From: Euborellia annulipes
Taxonomy: Eukaryota > Arthropoda > Insecta > Dermaptera > Anisolabididae
DNA length: 64,000 bases
Reading direction: 5' to 3'
Assembly: GCA_023213315.1 (NCBI GenBank)
Contig: JAKCPI010011580.1
Location: 1-64,000, forward strand
Shown: one piece after another, positions 1 to 11,748 of the stretch
How positions within the stretch are numbered: the stretch's first letter is position 1
How the letters are laid out: each line of letters begins with the position of its first letter
Made by a program: the position numbers and the translations under genes
Notes under the pieces: model-generated
What the model was told of the DNA's origin: nothing
What the model saw: only the letters and a program-made list of their open reading frames with translations
Database searches by the model: none

Positions 1-1002
1 GAGCATAAGCCCTTTTTTTTCTTTCTTGACCAACCATTAGGTTTTTTTTCGTCTTCTTCTTCAGGTTATTTAAATATTAATATCTCTATCCTAGGTTTTA
101 GAACACAATGCAGGGTGGCCGCCCTGTACAACAACAGGTCCGCCCTGAAGGGTGCTGCCGCTTGACGCGTGACCTTTGACCTGGAATGAATAAAGGGCCT
201 TTCCTTCAGTCGAGGGCCTCTCTTAGGACCTTTTGTCAGCCTCCTCACTCCTAGGGGGTTGTTTATCGTTGCATTTTCCACGTTTAATGTAATGAGGCCT
301 GGAAAAAGAACCATTCATTTGATTGGATTATGATTTATGACTCTAATAAACGAAATATAATATTGATATTTACATAAAACGATAGAAAAAAATCCAATAT
401 AAAAAAATGTTCTTTGCCCTTTGAGAAGATGTATTATGTATAACAATAGAAAATCGGACAAGCCTGAAACTTGCATCTAAGAAATAATCATTAATCTTGT
501 TAACGGAACTAAACTAAAATTGCAACGTCCTGATTTTTAAGTGTGGCCGAAACATGTGGAAAAGTATTAAAAAATCTGGTGTGACTTACACAATTTTCTC
601 TTACCTTCCGTAATCGAAAGTTATGTTTCCCATAGCACCTTAGTTCCAAACTTGACCACTTGCGTTTCTTAAGTAAATAAGAGAAAGTAAAAAGTCAATT
701 GATAAAAAAAAATTCCATAGGCTCTGTGTATTTTAAATAGTGACTGCTTGACATAAATAGTATTCAGTTTGTCGCATATTGAAATTTTGTTTCATACACG
801 ATTTCAATTTTCGCTAAAAATATCTCCAACTGTATTTGCTTGACGATTGATTGTCCTGAGGGAGGGCGCGACTGGCGTCCGAAACGTCGACGATCAAATA
901 AATCTGATAAAAATTGATCTAGTTTTTTGTCGGATTTGATTTTTCCTGGCTGCTATTCGCTATCCTTATTTAAAATGAATTTTTTTTCTATTTGACTTTT
1001 TT

Positions 1003-1676
1003 TACTTTCTCTTACCTATGTATATATGTAATATATATATAGAGAGAAAGTATTGGATTCATGTCAAAAATTCGATGTCGAGATTTTGATGGATCTTCAC
1101 GTTTTGAGGTCCCCTGAATCCAAAAAAGTGGTTTTCGCGACATGGTCTGTGGGTGTGTGTGGTGTGTGTGTGTCTGTGTGTGTTCAATTTTAAGCATGAA
1201 GGAATTGAGCTATGAGGCTGAAATTTTATATTTAAGTTAAACACCCCCCGGGACCGGAAAAATAAGCTTTTAATCAAAATCGGCCAAAGAGTACTAGTAC
1301 TTTACTGATGTACTTTTTCAGTTTTTTTCGATTTTCTCAAAATTCGCTCTAACGATTTTTTTTTAAATTCAAAAATCAATTATTTTTTAGATGCTCTTTC
1401 AAATGTATATTCTCGTTTTGCCCTTGAAATCTTCTGAAGACCACTTTACTCTTGTGCTTCATAGGAAAGATAGGAGAAATGGTTGCCATGGTAACAAAAT
1501 ATAAATATTTTCCCATACTTATAAATTTTACATCTTGAATTCAAATGTTCCGTACTGTCGGGAACTAAATACATGTCGACACAAAAAATCTGGTGTGACA
1601 AGCACAGTACACAACTTTCGATTACCGAAGGTAAGAGAAAGTTGTGTGCTGTGCGCCAGTCACACCAGATTTTTTT
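1003..1676 (-). mobile_element. Family A hairpin-ended element, near full length
   Basis: Family A is described in the orientation that starts with its long hairpin. In that orientation: (1) a terminal hairpin made by AAAATCTGGTGTGAC and its complement around CACAACTTTC; (2) a body with CCATGGCAACCATTTCTCC and the palindrome AGTACTAGTACT; (3) a CA-rich microsatellite; (4) a second terminal hairpin ACTTTCTC...GAGAAAGT with AT-rich loop. This copy is reversed, with the AT hairpin at 1003-1050 and the long hairpin at 1580-1676. No ORF spans it, so it is non-autonomous. Confidence 0.8.
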
Positions 1677-2115
1677 CTCTTGGGAACCGTAGAGCAGAGA
1701 TTATCGAACATTTAGAAAATAATTATAACTTCTTTTAATATTTGTTTTTTATTAAAAAATATTCTTAAACTTACAAAGGCCATATTTATATTGAAAAAAC
1801 AATATAAAACTTCATTTCAAAATACAACGTTTCGGTCACTTAATGTGTCTTCATTTAATAGGGCTATCCCTAGAAATGTCGATTAAAAAAAAAAAAAAAA
1901 AAAAAAATTAAAGTTCATTTCTTCTTTACTTATATCACCTTAGAAAAAAAACTCAAACGAAGTTTTTAGATTCTTTAACAACATTTCGGTCAATTATTCT
2001 CTTGCCTTTTTTAATTTATTCTTGTTCAAAATAATACGTAGCTTTTATACTCATACTTGTTTGTAATTATTTTTTAAATACAATATTTTAATAAAATTAT
2101 TTATTTATTTTTCAG

Positions 2116-2230
2116 ATATTTCTCCGCTATTATGAAGTAAAACATTCTCTGTTCTCCTCTCCAAATCGTTTTGTGTCTCTTCAAAAGCCAATCTTCGTGT
2201 TGGCCTAACACTCAGGCGGAGATCATTTGG
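2116..2230 (+). other. Candidate spliced exon (115 nt)
   Basis: Pyrimidine tract and acceptor TTTTTCAG before 2116 and donor TTTGG|GTGAGT at 2231. G/C content is higher than the flanking DNA. No frame is fully open (frame 1 stops near the end), so it is more likely non-coding or UTR. Confidence 0.3.
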
Positions 2231-2639
2231 GTGAGTTGAAATTCTCATTTTTACTTTTTATTTTAATTAATGAATGACCGTCTCATTGAGATTTTTATTC
2301 ACTATTCTTCTTTTTTGAAACGACACAAAAATCCGGTACGACCAGTCACGTCGGATTTTTCGAAGTGAAATGAATTTGATGGAAAAAAAAATCCCTAAGG
2401 ATATTTTCTATTGCTTTTATTACATAACTATTCATTACACAACAAAATACATAAGAAAAAGTCATCACAATTTTCACTACCTGACTCCCCTTTTATTTAA
2501 ATAAAATAGAATCGTCCACCTTCCCCCCTAACGATAATTAGTATTAGAGAAGCCTAGGTACCCTCCCCTCTCTTTTTGTAATCACATTAAAATATTCAAT
2601 ATAATAATTCCCCCTCTCTTCTTCTTCCTCCCACTTCTG

Positions 2640-2865
2640 ACTAATTAGCCAATCACAAGGGTTGTATTCTTTGGCGCCATTAGGCCTGCTTAGAAAAGAA
2701 CACTGAGCTAGCCTAGAGAGCTCAGTAGAGGGGAGGCTTTTGAGTAAGGATTAACCTGTGCAACTTTTCGCAAGAAATACCCAAGCCACCTCATTTATAG
2801 TGCAGCCATCTTAGCAGATGGCAGGCTCTCTCGCGCTCTCTTCGTTTCTCGCAGTTTTTGCCTAG
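2640..2865 (+). promoter_or_regulatory. Candidate promoter and first exon
   Basis: G/C-richer unique block in AT-rich surroundings. It has a CCAAT box (near 2648), a TTTGGCGCC E2F-like site (near 2671), and AGCCATCTTAGCAGATGGC (near 2804), where each half resembles a YY1 site. It ends in a CT-rich, CpG-containing stretch and a donor CCTAG|GTATTT (GT at 2866). This looks like a TATA-less promoter with a short untranslated first exon. Start site not determinable. Confidence 0.3.
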
Positions 2866-2899
2866 GTATTTGACTTCTATATTGCTAATTATTTATTAA

Positions 2900-4180
2900 T
2901 TATTCTCATTAATCATTCAATATTTATAATTGATAAAAAATTTCAAGAATTTCTAGATATTTTTTTTTAAATTTATTAATCACTGCCTCAACTACAAACA
3001 ACACTTATTTTTTGATGTTAGATGACGCCTTTAAGCCCCAGGCCCCTTTCTGAATATTAGTGTCGTACCTTATATGAATACATATTGTCGTTATTTTTCT
3101 TTTTTTTTTTACTCTCCATTTTAATAGATAGGCTAATTTATTTTCTATTTATTTTATTTTTACCATAAAATATCCCTATCTACTCTGAGTTCATGATCAA
3201 ATTTTCTATACTCTTATGTCTTTATCTCATTTGATATAAGATTTATTATTATAATTCTATGTGTACAAACAAATTATTTTATAAAAAATTAAAAGATATC
3301 AAGTAAATGAAATGAATATTTTATATGAATTAGATAGGCATTTTATAAAGTATAGCGAATCTTATTTAGTTCTTAGACTTCTTATCCAGACATGTTCACG
3401 TACTATACATTAACTCTTTATATAAACTTATACTTTGTTAAATATTGAATCAGTAGTTGAGGGCTAGGATATTCTTATTTGAAAGTAAAATTAAAGTTCA
3501 GTAATTCTTTCATCTCGTTTTTGCTAAAGCGTTTCTGTACCTTCTAAGACCCTGAGGCAATACAAAATCACTTTCATGCAAAAGTTGCCTATGATGCCAC
3601 ATTACATTTAGGCTCAAAGAAGTACATCTTCTATCTTTATCTTATATCAAGTTTTTGTCATTATTTAATCCATTTTACAAATTTAATTTTATTAGCTATT
3701 TCATATTATGATTGAATGAAATCACACATACACAAAGGAATCTAAATATTACATGAAACAGAAAAATATATTATCGGAGTCGAAAATATTTTATTTTTTA
3801 TTCTTGAATTAAATCATCATTTGTGATATTTATTTGTTGATGGGTCAAACGCCATACTTAACATTATCAAATCCCTTAAATATAAAATTAATGAATAATT
3901 ATATTTTTAACATAGGCCTACTATTTTTTTAAAATAATTTTTTTCTTAGTTTTTTTTCTCTTTACTTCTCTTATCTCTTTCGAGTCTGAACCTGTCTGAA
4001 TTCTCTTTGTTTTCTTGAAGAAATTTTTCTATAAGCACCCTTTACTTTTAGAAAAAGGACATTTTTATAATCATCCTTCTTGCTTCAAGGTGAATTAATG
4101 AATGCAAATATTTTTTTTTTAACCTTCTTTTTCTCTCCTTTATCTTTGGGTCTCATTTCACTTATATTTTTTTTAAAAGT
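2900..4180. other. AT-rich stretch without gene
   Basis: Scattered T-runs and short G/C-richer patches. No ORF over 60 codons, no family A or SINE copy until 4181. Possible intron of the transcript starting near 2800. Confidence 0.4.
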
Positions 4181-4661
4181 ATGGTGTGACTAGTTGCACC
4201 AATTTTTTTGCGTCGACATATATTTAGTTTGCCAATATACTGTATTAGAATTCGAGATGTAATTTTTTTTTTGTTCCTTTCGGCGTAAACAAAACAAATT
4301 ATGCTAGGACTCGTTTTTGGATGACTTCGAGTACTAGTGCTTTACTGATGTACTTTTTTAGTTTTTGCCAATTTTCTCGATATTTGCTTTAACGATTTCA
4401 TTCAAATTTTAAATATTTACTATTTGCGGTATACAAAACAAACTACGATTGATCTCGTCTTTGGGAAACCTCGCGTACTAGTACTTTACTGATGTACTTT
4501 TTTAGTTGTTTCCAATTTTATCAAAAGAAAAAAACACTGAGCTCGGTCATCCTGGAACTTATTTATTAATATGTCGACACAAAAAATCTGGTGTAACAAA
4601 CCCAGTACCCAACTTTCAATTACCATAAGCGAAAGTTGTATATTATTGTTATGCCGCGGTG

Positions 4662-4909
4662 TTTTTTTTTTTTTTTTTTTTTAAACATTCACACTTTTTT
4701 CTCATTCACACAGTCTTTTCGGCAACTTAGGCCATTTAAGACTTTGACGATAACCGTTATATTAATTTACTAATATATATATTTGAGGTCCAGGCATTTC
4801 TATTTAAATCATTTGGTACCCAAAAATTTTAAATAAAATTATCGGACTGCCTGGGGTCCGAACCCGCGACTTTCGGTATAGAAGGTAGGCACGCTACCAA
4901 CTGTGGGCG
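4662..4909 (-). mobile_element. tRNA-derived SINE-1 copy
   Basis: On the minus strand it has an RNA polymerase III B box (GGGTTCGGACCCC) after an A-box-like TAGTTGGTAGCG, then a conserved body with CCATTTGGATACC, a TTAAATGGCCTAAGTTGCCG segment, a (TG/AG)n tail and poly-A. The A-box end is damaged in this copy. Confidence 0.75.
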
Positions 4910-5126
4910 TCCGCCGTGTTATTTATTCATTGCACTTTCGGACTTTTTTTCAATATTTTTCTTTTTTGACGGTTATAAAAGGGACATTAAATAAAAAGTG
5001 AATCTATTTGATAGAAGTAAAATGAGAATATTACAATTACTGTAATATTCCATTCAAATCTTGCTCTTTGAGCCAGAGGTTTTCTTTTCTCACAATTAAA
5101 ATTTTTTTTTTTTGTTTATTTTTTAG

Positions 5127-5277
5127 AAATCGACGAATCGCCTTCGAGAATTGACATCATAAAGAGACCATCCTTCATCAGACATCGACGTTACGTCAGC
5201 CAGGCAGCGACTACAGCAGATTCCACGAGTGTAGCAGCTACATTTAAAGTCTGTATGAACATTTACGTGGGCGTAGA
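5127..5277 (+). other. Candidate exon, fully open in one frame
   Basis: Acceptor TTTTTTAG before 5127 and donor GTAGA|GTAAGC at 5278. The third frame is open across all 151 bases (49 codons) and reads with charged and Ser/Thr/Ala-rich residues, starting I-D-E-S-P-S-R. A 27-base candidate microexon at 5613-5639 (acceptor ATTTCAG, donor CAAG|GTAAAG) would keep this frame open. No family recognised. Confidence 0.35.
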
Positions 5278-6347
5278 GTAAGCAGTTTAGGATTTTTCAA
5301 AATTTTTTTTGACTTTTCTTATTCCGGCTTAAATATAGAATATTTTTACCTAGGTGCATGGATAGGATGTATTAATAATTACAAGCAATTCTCCCATTTC
5401 AGAGTCCCTTTTAGATAATTAAAGATTTAAATTCAAGATTTTTAAATTAAAAATTAATTAATTTTTAAAACTCACTTCATTTTTACTTTTTACTTTTTTT
5501 ATTTAAATTTACATTAAGATAATTTGTCAAATTTTTTTCTAAATTCATTTTTTAATATACTAAATTTAACTTTTTAATTTTTTTTATTAAAGAATAGGTT
5601 TTTATATTTCAGTACCCAATGCAGGTTTCGTTTCTCAAGGTAAAGGGATGGATGAATGTTCAATAAGCAAAAGGTATACGATTATTGGTAATATGTGGAT
5701 CAGGCAGGGTACTCATTTCATCCCTTTACCCCACGAGGGAGCAACATCAACATATGAGACAATTCAAGTGTGCATGTATTATTATTTTAACTATTATTAT
5801 TTAATTCAGTTTTAGGTTTTGCGTGTATGTGATTATTAACAAATACTATTTAAGGGGATCTATCTCTTTATGTTTAATGTTTAAGAATACACGCAATTCT
5901 TATTAGATTATTTAGAAATAGATAGGTTCTATATAGAGGGCGCATAATTAGAAAATCTCTACGCTCACGCATTTATATATTAATGGGGTTTTAGGCCTTT
6001 TATGTCGGAATTCTCTGATGTTCTCTTGAATTGACGTTCAATTGTGAATTGGTTCCTCAATACTGGCATAGGGTGTTGTTGTTCGTCCCATTTAGGTTTA
6101 GGCAGGGCTCCCAGGAGAGGATCATTTCACTTTTGACCGTTGTTCAAGGGAAATAGGAGAATTCCTCTATCGCATGTTTCTCCCTTTCGCGCATTTGAGA
6201 GAAAGAGTGTTTTCTCTTTCTCCGAGGCTCTTTGTCCGTCAGTGCTGAGTTCTGGGCCTTGGTTGTTTCAGGACAGAGTGAGTTAATGTTCAAGATGTTA
6301 GGAGTTCGTATAGGTTGTTGTTAGCTTTTAGGGTTCTTTTTTTTCAG

Positions 6348-6792
6348 CATGCATCTTGAACAACGTCATTCTGTTTCTGAGATGAGCAATCAAGGGGGAT
6401 CTTCAGTATTGTATTGGCCGGGCTTCCTTCCTAACTCGTGAATGATTATCAGATCAATTATCTCTGCTCTATTTTAGTTCGCAATTAAACGACATTGATT
6501 AGGCAGGTGGGTGGAGATTAATTGATCTGTAATGTTTCTTAGTACATATGTACTGTATGTGTTCCATTTCCTCTTTACCTTTCTTTGGGTTTGTGGGCGC
6601 GTTTTCACCGTATCGTTTCGAAGTGATATAATGAAGGCTTACCTGCCTTCCGGGAGTGTCCGCGTTTCGCGATCGTCTCAAGAAAGAAGAGGAACTTCAT
6701 TTTAGAATTAGATGACCGTCCCGGTCATAGATAGTGGGATTAGGTTAGCTTTTAGGGAAGCCCTCGTTGAGCCGAAAGAAGCAGTCTACAGA
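6348..6792 (+). other. Candidate exon of a short-intron transcript
   Basis: Strong acceptor TTCTTTTTTTTCAG just before 6348 and consensus donor CAGA|GTAAGT at 6793. It is followed by further exon-like blocks at 6872-6938, 7000-7120 and 7216-7286, with introns of only 79, 61 and 95 bases. The block is G/C-richer than its surroundings. All frames have stops: an ATG at 6349 opens only about 30 codons. A non-coding RNA or UTR is most likely. Confidence 0.45.
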
Positions 6793-6871
6793 GTAAGTTA
6801 AAAAATCTTCAATATTTTTCATAAAAAAATCAATGATATAAACTAATCCTTTAATTCTTCTTTTGTTTTAG

Positions 6872-6938
6872 ATGGTAGGGTGGGAGTGGGGGCTGAGATC
6901 GTCGAGATTCTTCAGGGCATAACCAACTGGATCCTTTC
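6872..6938 (+). other. Candidate exon, copy 1 of a duplicated exon
   Basis: Acceptor CTTTTGTTTTAG before 6872 and donor TTTC|GTAAGTAAT at 6939. The exon and both splice sites are repeated at 7216-7286, including the upstream CTTCTTTTGTTTTAG and downstream GTAAGTAATATTAAAT. Similarity across exon and intron edges means a tandem genomic duplication. Confidence 0.45.
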
Positions 6939-6999
6939 GTAAGTAATATTAAATCTAATAATTAAAAAATTGCATAATTTAATATAAAAAATTTTTCAG

Positions 7000-7120
7000 G
7001 TCGGTCAGATCTTATTGAAGTTCCAGATTCCAACTCCTTTTTTAAGTTTTAAGAAACGATATTTGTTGATGTCGCATTTCGGAGTTCCGGAGGCTGAGAA
7101 AGAAACAAAACAAAAATATA
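7000..7120 (+). other. Candidate exon between the duplicated exons
   Basis: Acceptor ATTTTTCAG before 7000; donor AATATA|GTAAGG at 7121. Frames are closed. It begins GTCGGTCAGATC, which would be spliced to the short exon ending at 6938. Confidence 0.4.
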
Positions 7121-7215
7121 GTAAGGTATAGTCTTGGGGTTCTCCGATATACGTTTTGTATACTCATTATATATTATAGAGACTAATTGTATATTTATTT
7201 CTTCTTTTGTTTTAG

Positions 7216-7286
7216 ATGTTTAGGGGGGGGGGGGAGTGGAGGCCGAGATCGGGCAGCATCTTCTAGGCGCACAACTCAATTATTTT
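7216..7286 (+). other. Candidate exon, copy 2 of the duplicated exon
   Basis: Matches 6872-6938 with a G-run expansion and scattered changes. Acceptor TTTTGTTTTAG before 7216 and donor ATTTT|GTAAGTAAT at 7287 are both kept. A possible next exon starts at 7365 after a T-rich tract and ATAG. Confidence 0.45.
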
Positions 7287-7588
7287 GTAAGTAATATTAA
7301 ATTTAACAATTTAAACTTCTATTTTAAATAAAAAAATTCTACTTTTCTCATTTTTTTTTTATAGGTACTTTTGAAAGAAGATTTATTTACATAACAAGAC
7401 TTTTCAAAATCCTTCAATAGAAATAAATTTTTTTCGCTCAGGATGAGAAGCGAACCTGGGACCCTATGCACGAGAATAACCTCTTTGAAGATTTATCAGG
7501 TGTGTTATGGTTACGTTTATTTCAATGGTTTCCAAACTTTGTTACAATAGCTACCGGGTACCTTAAAAATATTTAATCGTATGACGTA

Positions 7589-7790
7589 CAGTGAGGGATA
7601 ATATTAAGTCCCACCCATGGGTTTTCTACTTGTGATTATTTCATTGTTTTTAAAAAAAATATAGATTTTTTAATGGACACTTTTATCGTTTAAACCTAGA
7701 AAATTTCCAATTAAGATTTTCATTTTCTTTTATAAAAACAATGAAATAATTACAAGTAGAAAGCGCCTGGGTGGGGACACTGGGACACAG
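7589..7790. mobile_element. Tc1/mariner-type MITE, second copy
   Basis: Same inverted halves as 44932-45122 (TTTTCTACTTGTGATTATTT and its complement). Preceded by TA at 7587-7588; the right tip is degraded into a GACA repeat, so the end is approximate. Confidence 0.6.
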
Positions 7791-9014
7791 ACAGACAGAT
7801 CATTTTCCGGAACCCTCTTTTTTGAACTCAATACTTTTTCACTATATATTACATATATATGGTAAGATAAAATGAGTTGAATAAGGAGGTATTCTTTCAA
7901 TATATAATAAAATAGGATGATGACCTGGGTTTAAAATTTAAAAACTATTCTTATTTGATCTGAAAATATGATAGAGCTTTATTTAGATAATAAAAATTTA
8001 TTTTCTTTATTAGAAATTTTATTCGTTAGTTACCCTCCCATCTTTATTTTTGTTACCTTTTTTTTTTCTTCTCGACTGCCCGCGAAAAAATTCCGAAAAT
8101 TTAATTTAATTAACAATTAATATTATTTGGATATTATATTTCAGACGGAATACCATTCCTCTAAAAAACGCTTGTCAATAATCCCTTAGCACCCCATCTC
8201 TCTAGAAGAGAGGAGGAAAGCCACGCCCTTGACTCGATCTCCTTCCTATACCAGGAATTCAGACACCGACTGTATTTTAATTTGTTTACCAGTAGGCCTA
8301 TATAATAAGATTACCAAAGCTACTTCCTCTCCTAACAAAAATTTTTAATTTTAATCCAAGATAGAGATATATTTTAATTCCTATTTTTATTTATTTATTT
8401 ATTCATTCAAGATTCAAAAGAAAATACAACAAAAATACACTCCGAAATACTAACTAAATTCCTATTATATGTAAATCGTTTCTTTCCAGAGCTAGAATTT
8501 TTTTTTCTCTCTATTTATCACACATTTTACTCACTTTTCAAAAATATGCACCAGTTCGTTCGTACCCCGTTTAGATTTCTTTCTTTCTATTTAACAAGGA
8601 AATATGAAAAATAATTCCTATTTAAGGTCTTATTCTTCATATATTACGGAAAATGAAATTAAAGAAATTTTGATTATTTATTATTCTTTAGTTTCATCCT
8701 TTCTCTTATATAATTATTTTTCCTAACACCTTTGAATACTAGATTTTACAGCTCTCGCCTCAAACATGTTTATTCGATTAATATTCCAACTTACTCCCAC
8801 ATTAAATCATTTTTTTTTTATATATATTTTTTAAAACAAATTTTCTCCTTTTTATTAATCAAATTAATAATAAATAAAACTTTTTTTTTTTTTTCTTTAA
8901 AAAACATTCACACTTTTTTCTCATTCACACTCACACTCACACACTCATACACACAGTCTTTACGATATTGTATTTAATAATATATACGTAAGGGGGAAGG
9001 GGGTCCAAACATTT

Positions 9015-9740
9015 TATTTAAGGTGCGCGTCTCGGGGTGCTAATTTTGGGAGATTCCAGCGACCACAATTTTGAAGCTAACGACCTCAATTTTTTTTTTT
9101 AATTAAAGCTATTTAAAATATCTACAACTTATAGAAGCCCTTTTTTTGATTTTCGAAAAAATAAATTTTTTTTTTTAGATTAATCACATTAAATAAAAGA
9201 TTATTATAATTACGTGGCTGTATATAAGATTGTTCGTAATAGGAAGAGGTTTGCAGCCAAATAAAAAGAGCTTCTATTATTAAATAAACTCTTTAATCCG
9301 GACGTTTCGTCATAGATTTACTCTGCCATCATCAGCCTTCCAAGCTAAAAATATAAGATTGTTCGTTTGATGACTTTTAGCTTGGAAGGCTGATGATGGC
9401 AGAGTAGGCCTAAATCTATGCCGAAACGTCCGGATTAAAAAGTTTATTTAAAAATAGAGGCTCTTTTTATTTGGCTGCAAACCTATTCCTATTACGAACA
9501 ATTAAATAAAAGATATTTTTAAAAAATCCGGTCCATATCTTATAGATAATTAAATTAGTAATCATTGTGTTAAAGAATAATTAATTTTTTGCATTTAATT
9601 AATTAGCTGGAACCTTTCAAATGAAATGGACGAAAATGCTTGTTTACCTATGGGCAAAACTAACGCCATCTCTTGCCGCCTAGAGTAACCAGCTTCTGAA
9701 TCGGCTAATAACGGTTTTTTGAGACTCGCCCCCTTAAGTC
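9015..9740 (-). repeat. Dispersed repeat R, copy interrupted by the palindrome
   Basis: Matches 30060-30700 in reverse orientation through GGAGATTCCAGCGACCACAA-type, TCTTATAGATAATTAAATTA-type and CTCTTGCCGCCTAGAGTA-type segments. Outer sequence with CCCATGGG-like and GTCTCxxG blocks suggests an old DNA element, but no terminal repeats were resolved. Confidence 0.6.
9202..9500. mobile_element. Palindromic insertion with CGAAACG hairpin motif and 14-bp duplication
   Basis: Inverted halves run from TGTTCGTAATAGGAAGAGG (9230) to its near complement at 9500. Both halves carry the motif, on opposite strands: GATGATGGC...GCCGAAACGTC at 9382-9427, and the partner at 9303-9346. ATTAAATAAAAGAT is present on both sides (9188-9201; 9501-9514). 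The related repeat at 30.5 kb lacks the insertion. Confidence 0.75.
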
Positions 9741-9815
9741 ATTTGCTATCCAAATGTCTTAAATAAATTCATCGACCTAGACATTTTAATAAAAATATTC
9801 AATTTTTTTTTGTAG

Positions 9816-9873
9816 ATTCTTCATCCTGTGCCACTGATGTCATTTCCACTATTCTGACTTCTTTATCTACCTG
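9816..9873 (+). other. Candidate short exon
   Basis: T-rich tract and acceptor TTTTGTAG before 9816; donor ACCTG|GTATGT at 9874. Unique, G/C-richer sequence. No coding claim. Confidence 0.25.
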
Positions 9874-10980
9874 GTATGTTCTCCGGAGTGTGTTCGTTTC
9901 TACTCGTCAGCTTGTGGCCTGCACTTTGTGAGTCTAACAAGTCAAGACAAATTTATTTATTTATTATTAGTCGTACTGTGACACAATCAGGATTCCAATT
10001 TTATAGAAAATCTATTTGATGACAACTAATATAATATTAATGAAAATATATATAATTTTTTTTTTTTATTGAGTCGTCATTTCATTAATATTTTTTTAAA
10101 ATAATTTTAGGATTGAAAGTCATTATCCCCTTTTGATTGTGTCACTGTAGACTTATAATTAACAAATTCACTTCAATACGAACGCTTCTTTCTTTCCCTA
10201 TTCTCTGTGGTTATTGAAAAAATTAAGTGAACGGATTTGACGTTTGTTTATAATTGTTAGAAAAAGGCAGTCTCCATTTCTACTGTAGTTCATTTACACA
10301 TGAAATATCACCCTCCAGGGATTTCCTTCGTTGATATAAAGCTTTTAGTTTAGTTCTTAATGGAATTTGAGAAGATTGATATTTTTGCATTTTTTCATCA
10401 ACATTTTTAGAGCCGCTAAACCGAAAATTATTTTCATATTTTGATATCGATTTAATTTTTTCCTTTTCTTTAATATTGAAATCTACCCTCATTTTAATTC
10501 AATCCACTAAATTTTTAATTAAAAATTCCTTTGAATTGACCTAGGAATTTTTAATTAAAATAGTAATAGTAAAGATAATAAAATTATTGGTTTGATCTTG
10601 AATATCCTAGACTCTGCCTTGTAAAACCGTTAGATGTCCTCTCTAAACAAATACATAACATTTATTTTTAATTTTGACTAAATGATTAATGATAATATTT
10701 TTGAATTCATCATTATCTTGTCATAGTAAGTAGCGTGTTATGGTATATCACTCTTATTTTTATATATGTTTAAATGCGTATTTATTTGACATATAATTAA
10801 TTTCAAAATTTTCTAAATGACCTAGGTCATGAAAATTAAAAACAAAAATGCTAATGCTTATTATAAAGAGCTAATCATTTTAATAGATACATATATGGGT
10901 CAAAATAGAGAGGTGAGCATTTTACGTTTTCGAATATATGGACAATTAAGTTTGACTCTAAAAAAATCTAACAAAAGATG

Positions 10981-11240
10981 TTTTTTTTAACACACTTTTT
11001 TCTCATTCACACTCACACTCACACACACATTCATACAGTCTTTTAGGCAACTTAGGCCATTTAAGACTTTGACGATAACCTTAATATTATTTATAATATC
11101 TATTGGGGGTCCAGGCATTTCTATTTAAGTCATTTGGTATCCAAATGGCTTAAATAAAATCATCAGACTGCCTGGGGTCCGAACCCGCGACTTTCGGTAT
11201 AGAAGGTAGGCACGCTACCAACTAGCCCAAGCCCGTAGGC
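10981..11240 (-). mobile_element. SINE-1 copy with target duplication
   Basis: Full 260-bp copy with an intact A box (complement of CGCTACCAACTA) and B box. It is flanked by ACAAAAGATG on both sides (10971-10980 and 11241-11250), a direct repeat typical of LINE-driven insertion. Confidence 0.82.
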
Positions 11241-11469
11241 ACAAAAGATGTTTATAGCGCTAAATATTATGAAACTTTCTTAAGAAGAGCCATGCAAAAA
11301 ATACTAATTTCCAAAGTTCTGGCGGTCATTGAAAATTTCAATGAAAATTGACATTATGGCAGGGTTGGAAATCATTTTGGGAACATTTTTCTAATTAATT
11401 TAAAATAATATGTATTCAATATACTGTAATACAGAATTGCTTTTAAAAAACTGTAATGAGCATTAAATA

Positions 11470-11748
11470 AAAGAAACTTGTGTTTTCTTTCTTGGACAAA
11501 AAGTGACAGGTAGTATGTCGTTTTTTTGGTATAATTATTAAAAATCGATAAATTTTCAATAATATTTATTTTTGGTTTGTGTGTATATTTTGTTTCAGTT
11601 TTGATGATGGCCTCTCATGGTGGCCGAAACATGTTAGCGCACCGCTGTAAACCAAAAATAAATATTATTGAAAATTTATCGATTTTTAATAATTATACCA
11701 AATAAACGACTACTACCTGTCACTTTTTGTCCAAGAAAGAAAACAAGT
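11470..11748. repeat. Long palindrome with hairpin motif in the loop
   Basis: Left arm 11472-11578 and right arm 11653-11748 are near-perfect complements (core AAAATCGATAAATTTTCAAT). The loop holds GATGATGGCCTCTCATGGT followed by GGCCGAAACATG. Open frames reported across it are arm readings. Confidence 0.7.

Noticed and set aside
1140..1190. CRISPR-like regular repeats
   Set aside because: These are TG/CA microsatellites inside family A. No array of spaced identical repeats exists in the window.
11160..11243. tRNA gene (A and B boxes)
   Set aside because: The acceptor stem does not pair, and the head is joined to the conserved SINE body with poly-A and target duplication. The same applies to 34318-34400 and 55040-55130.
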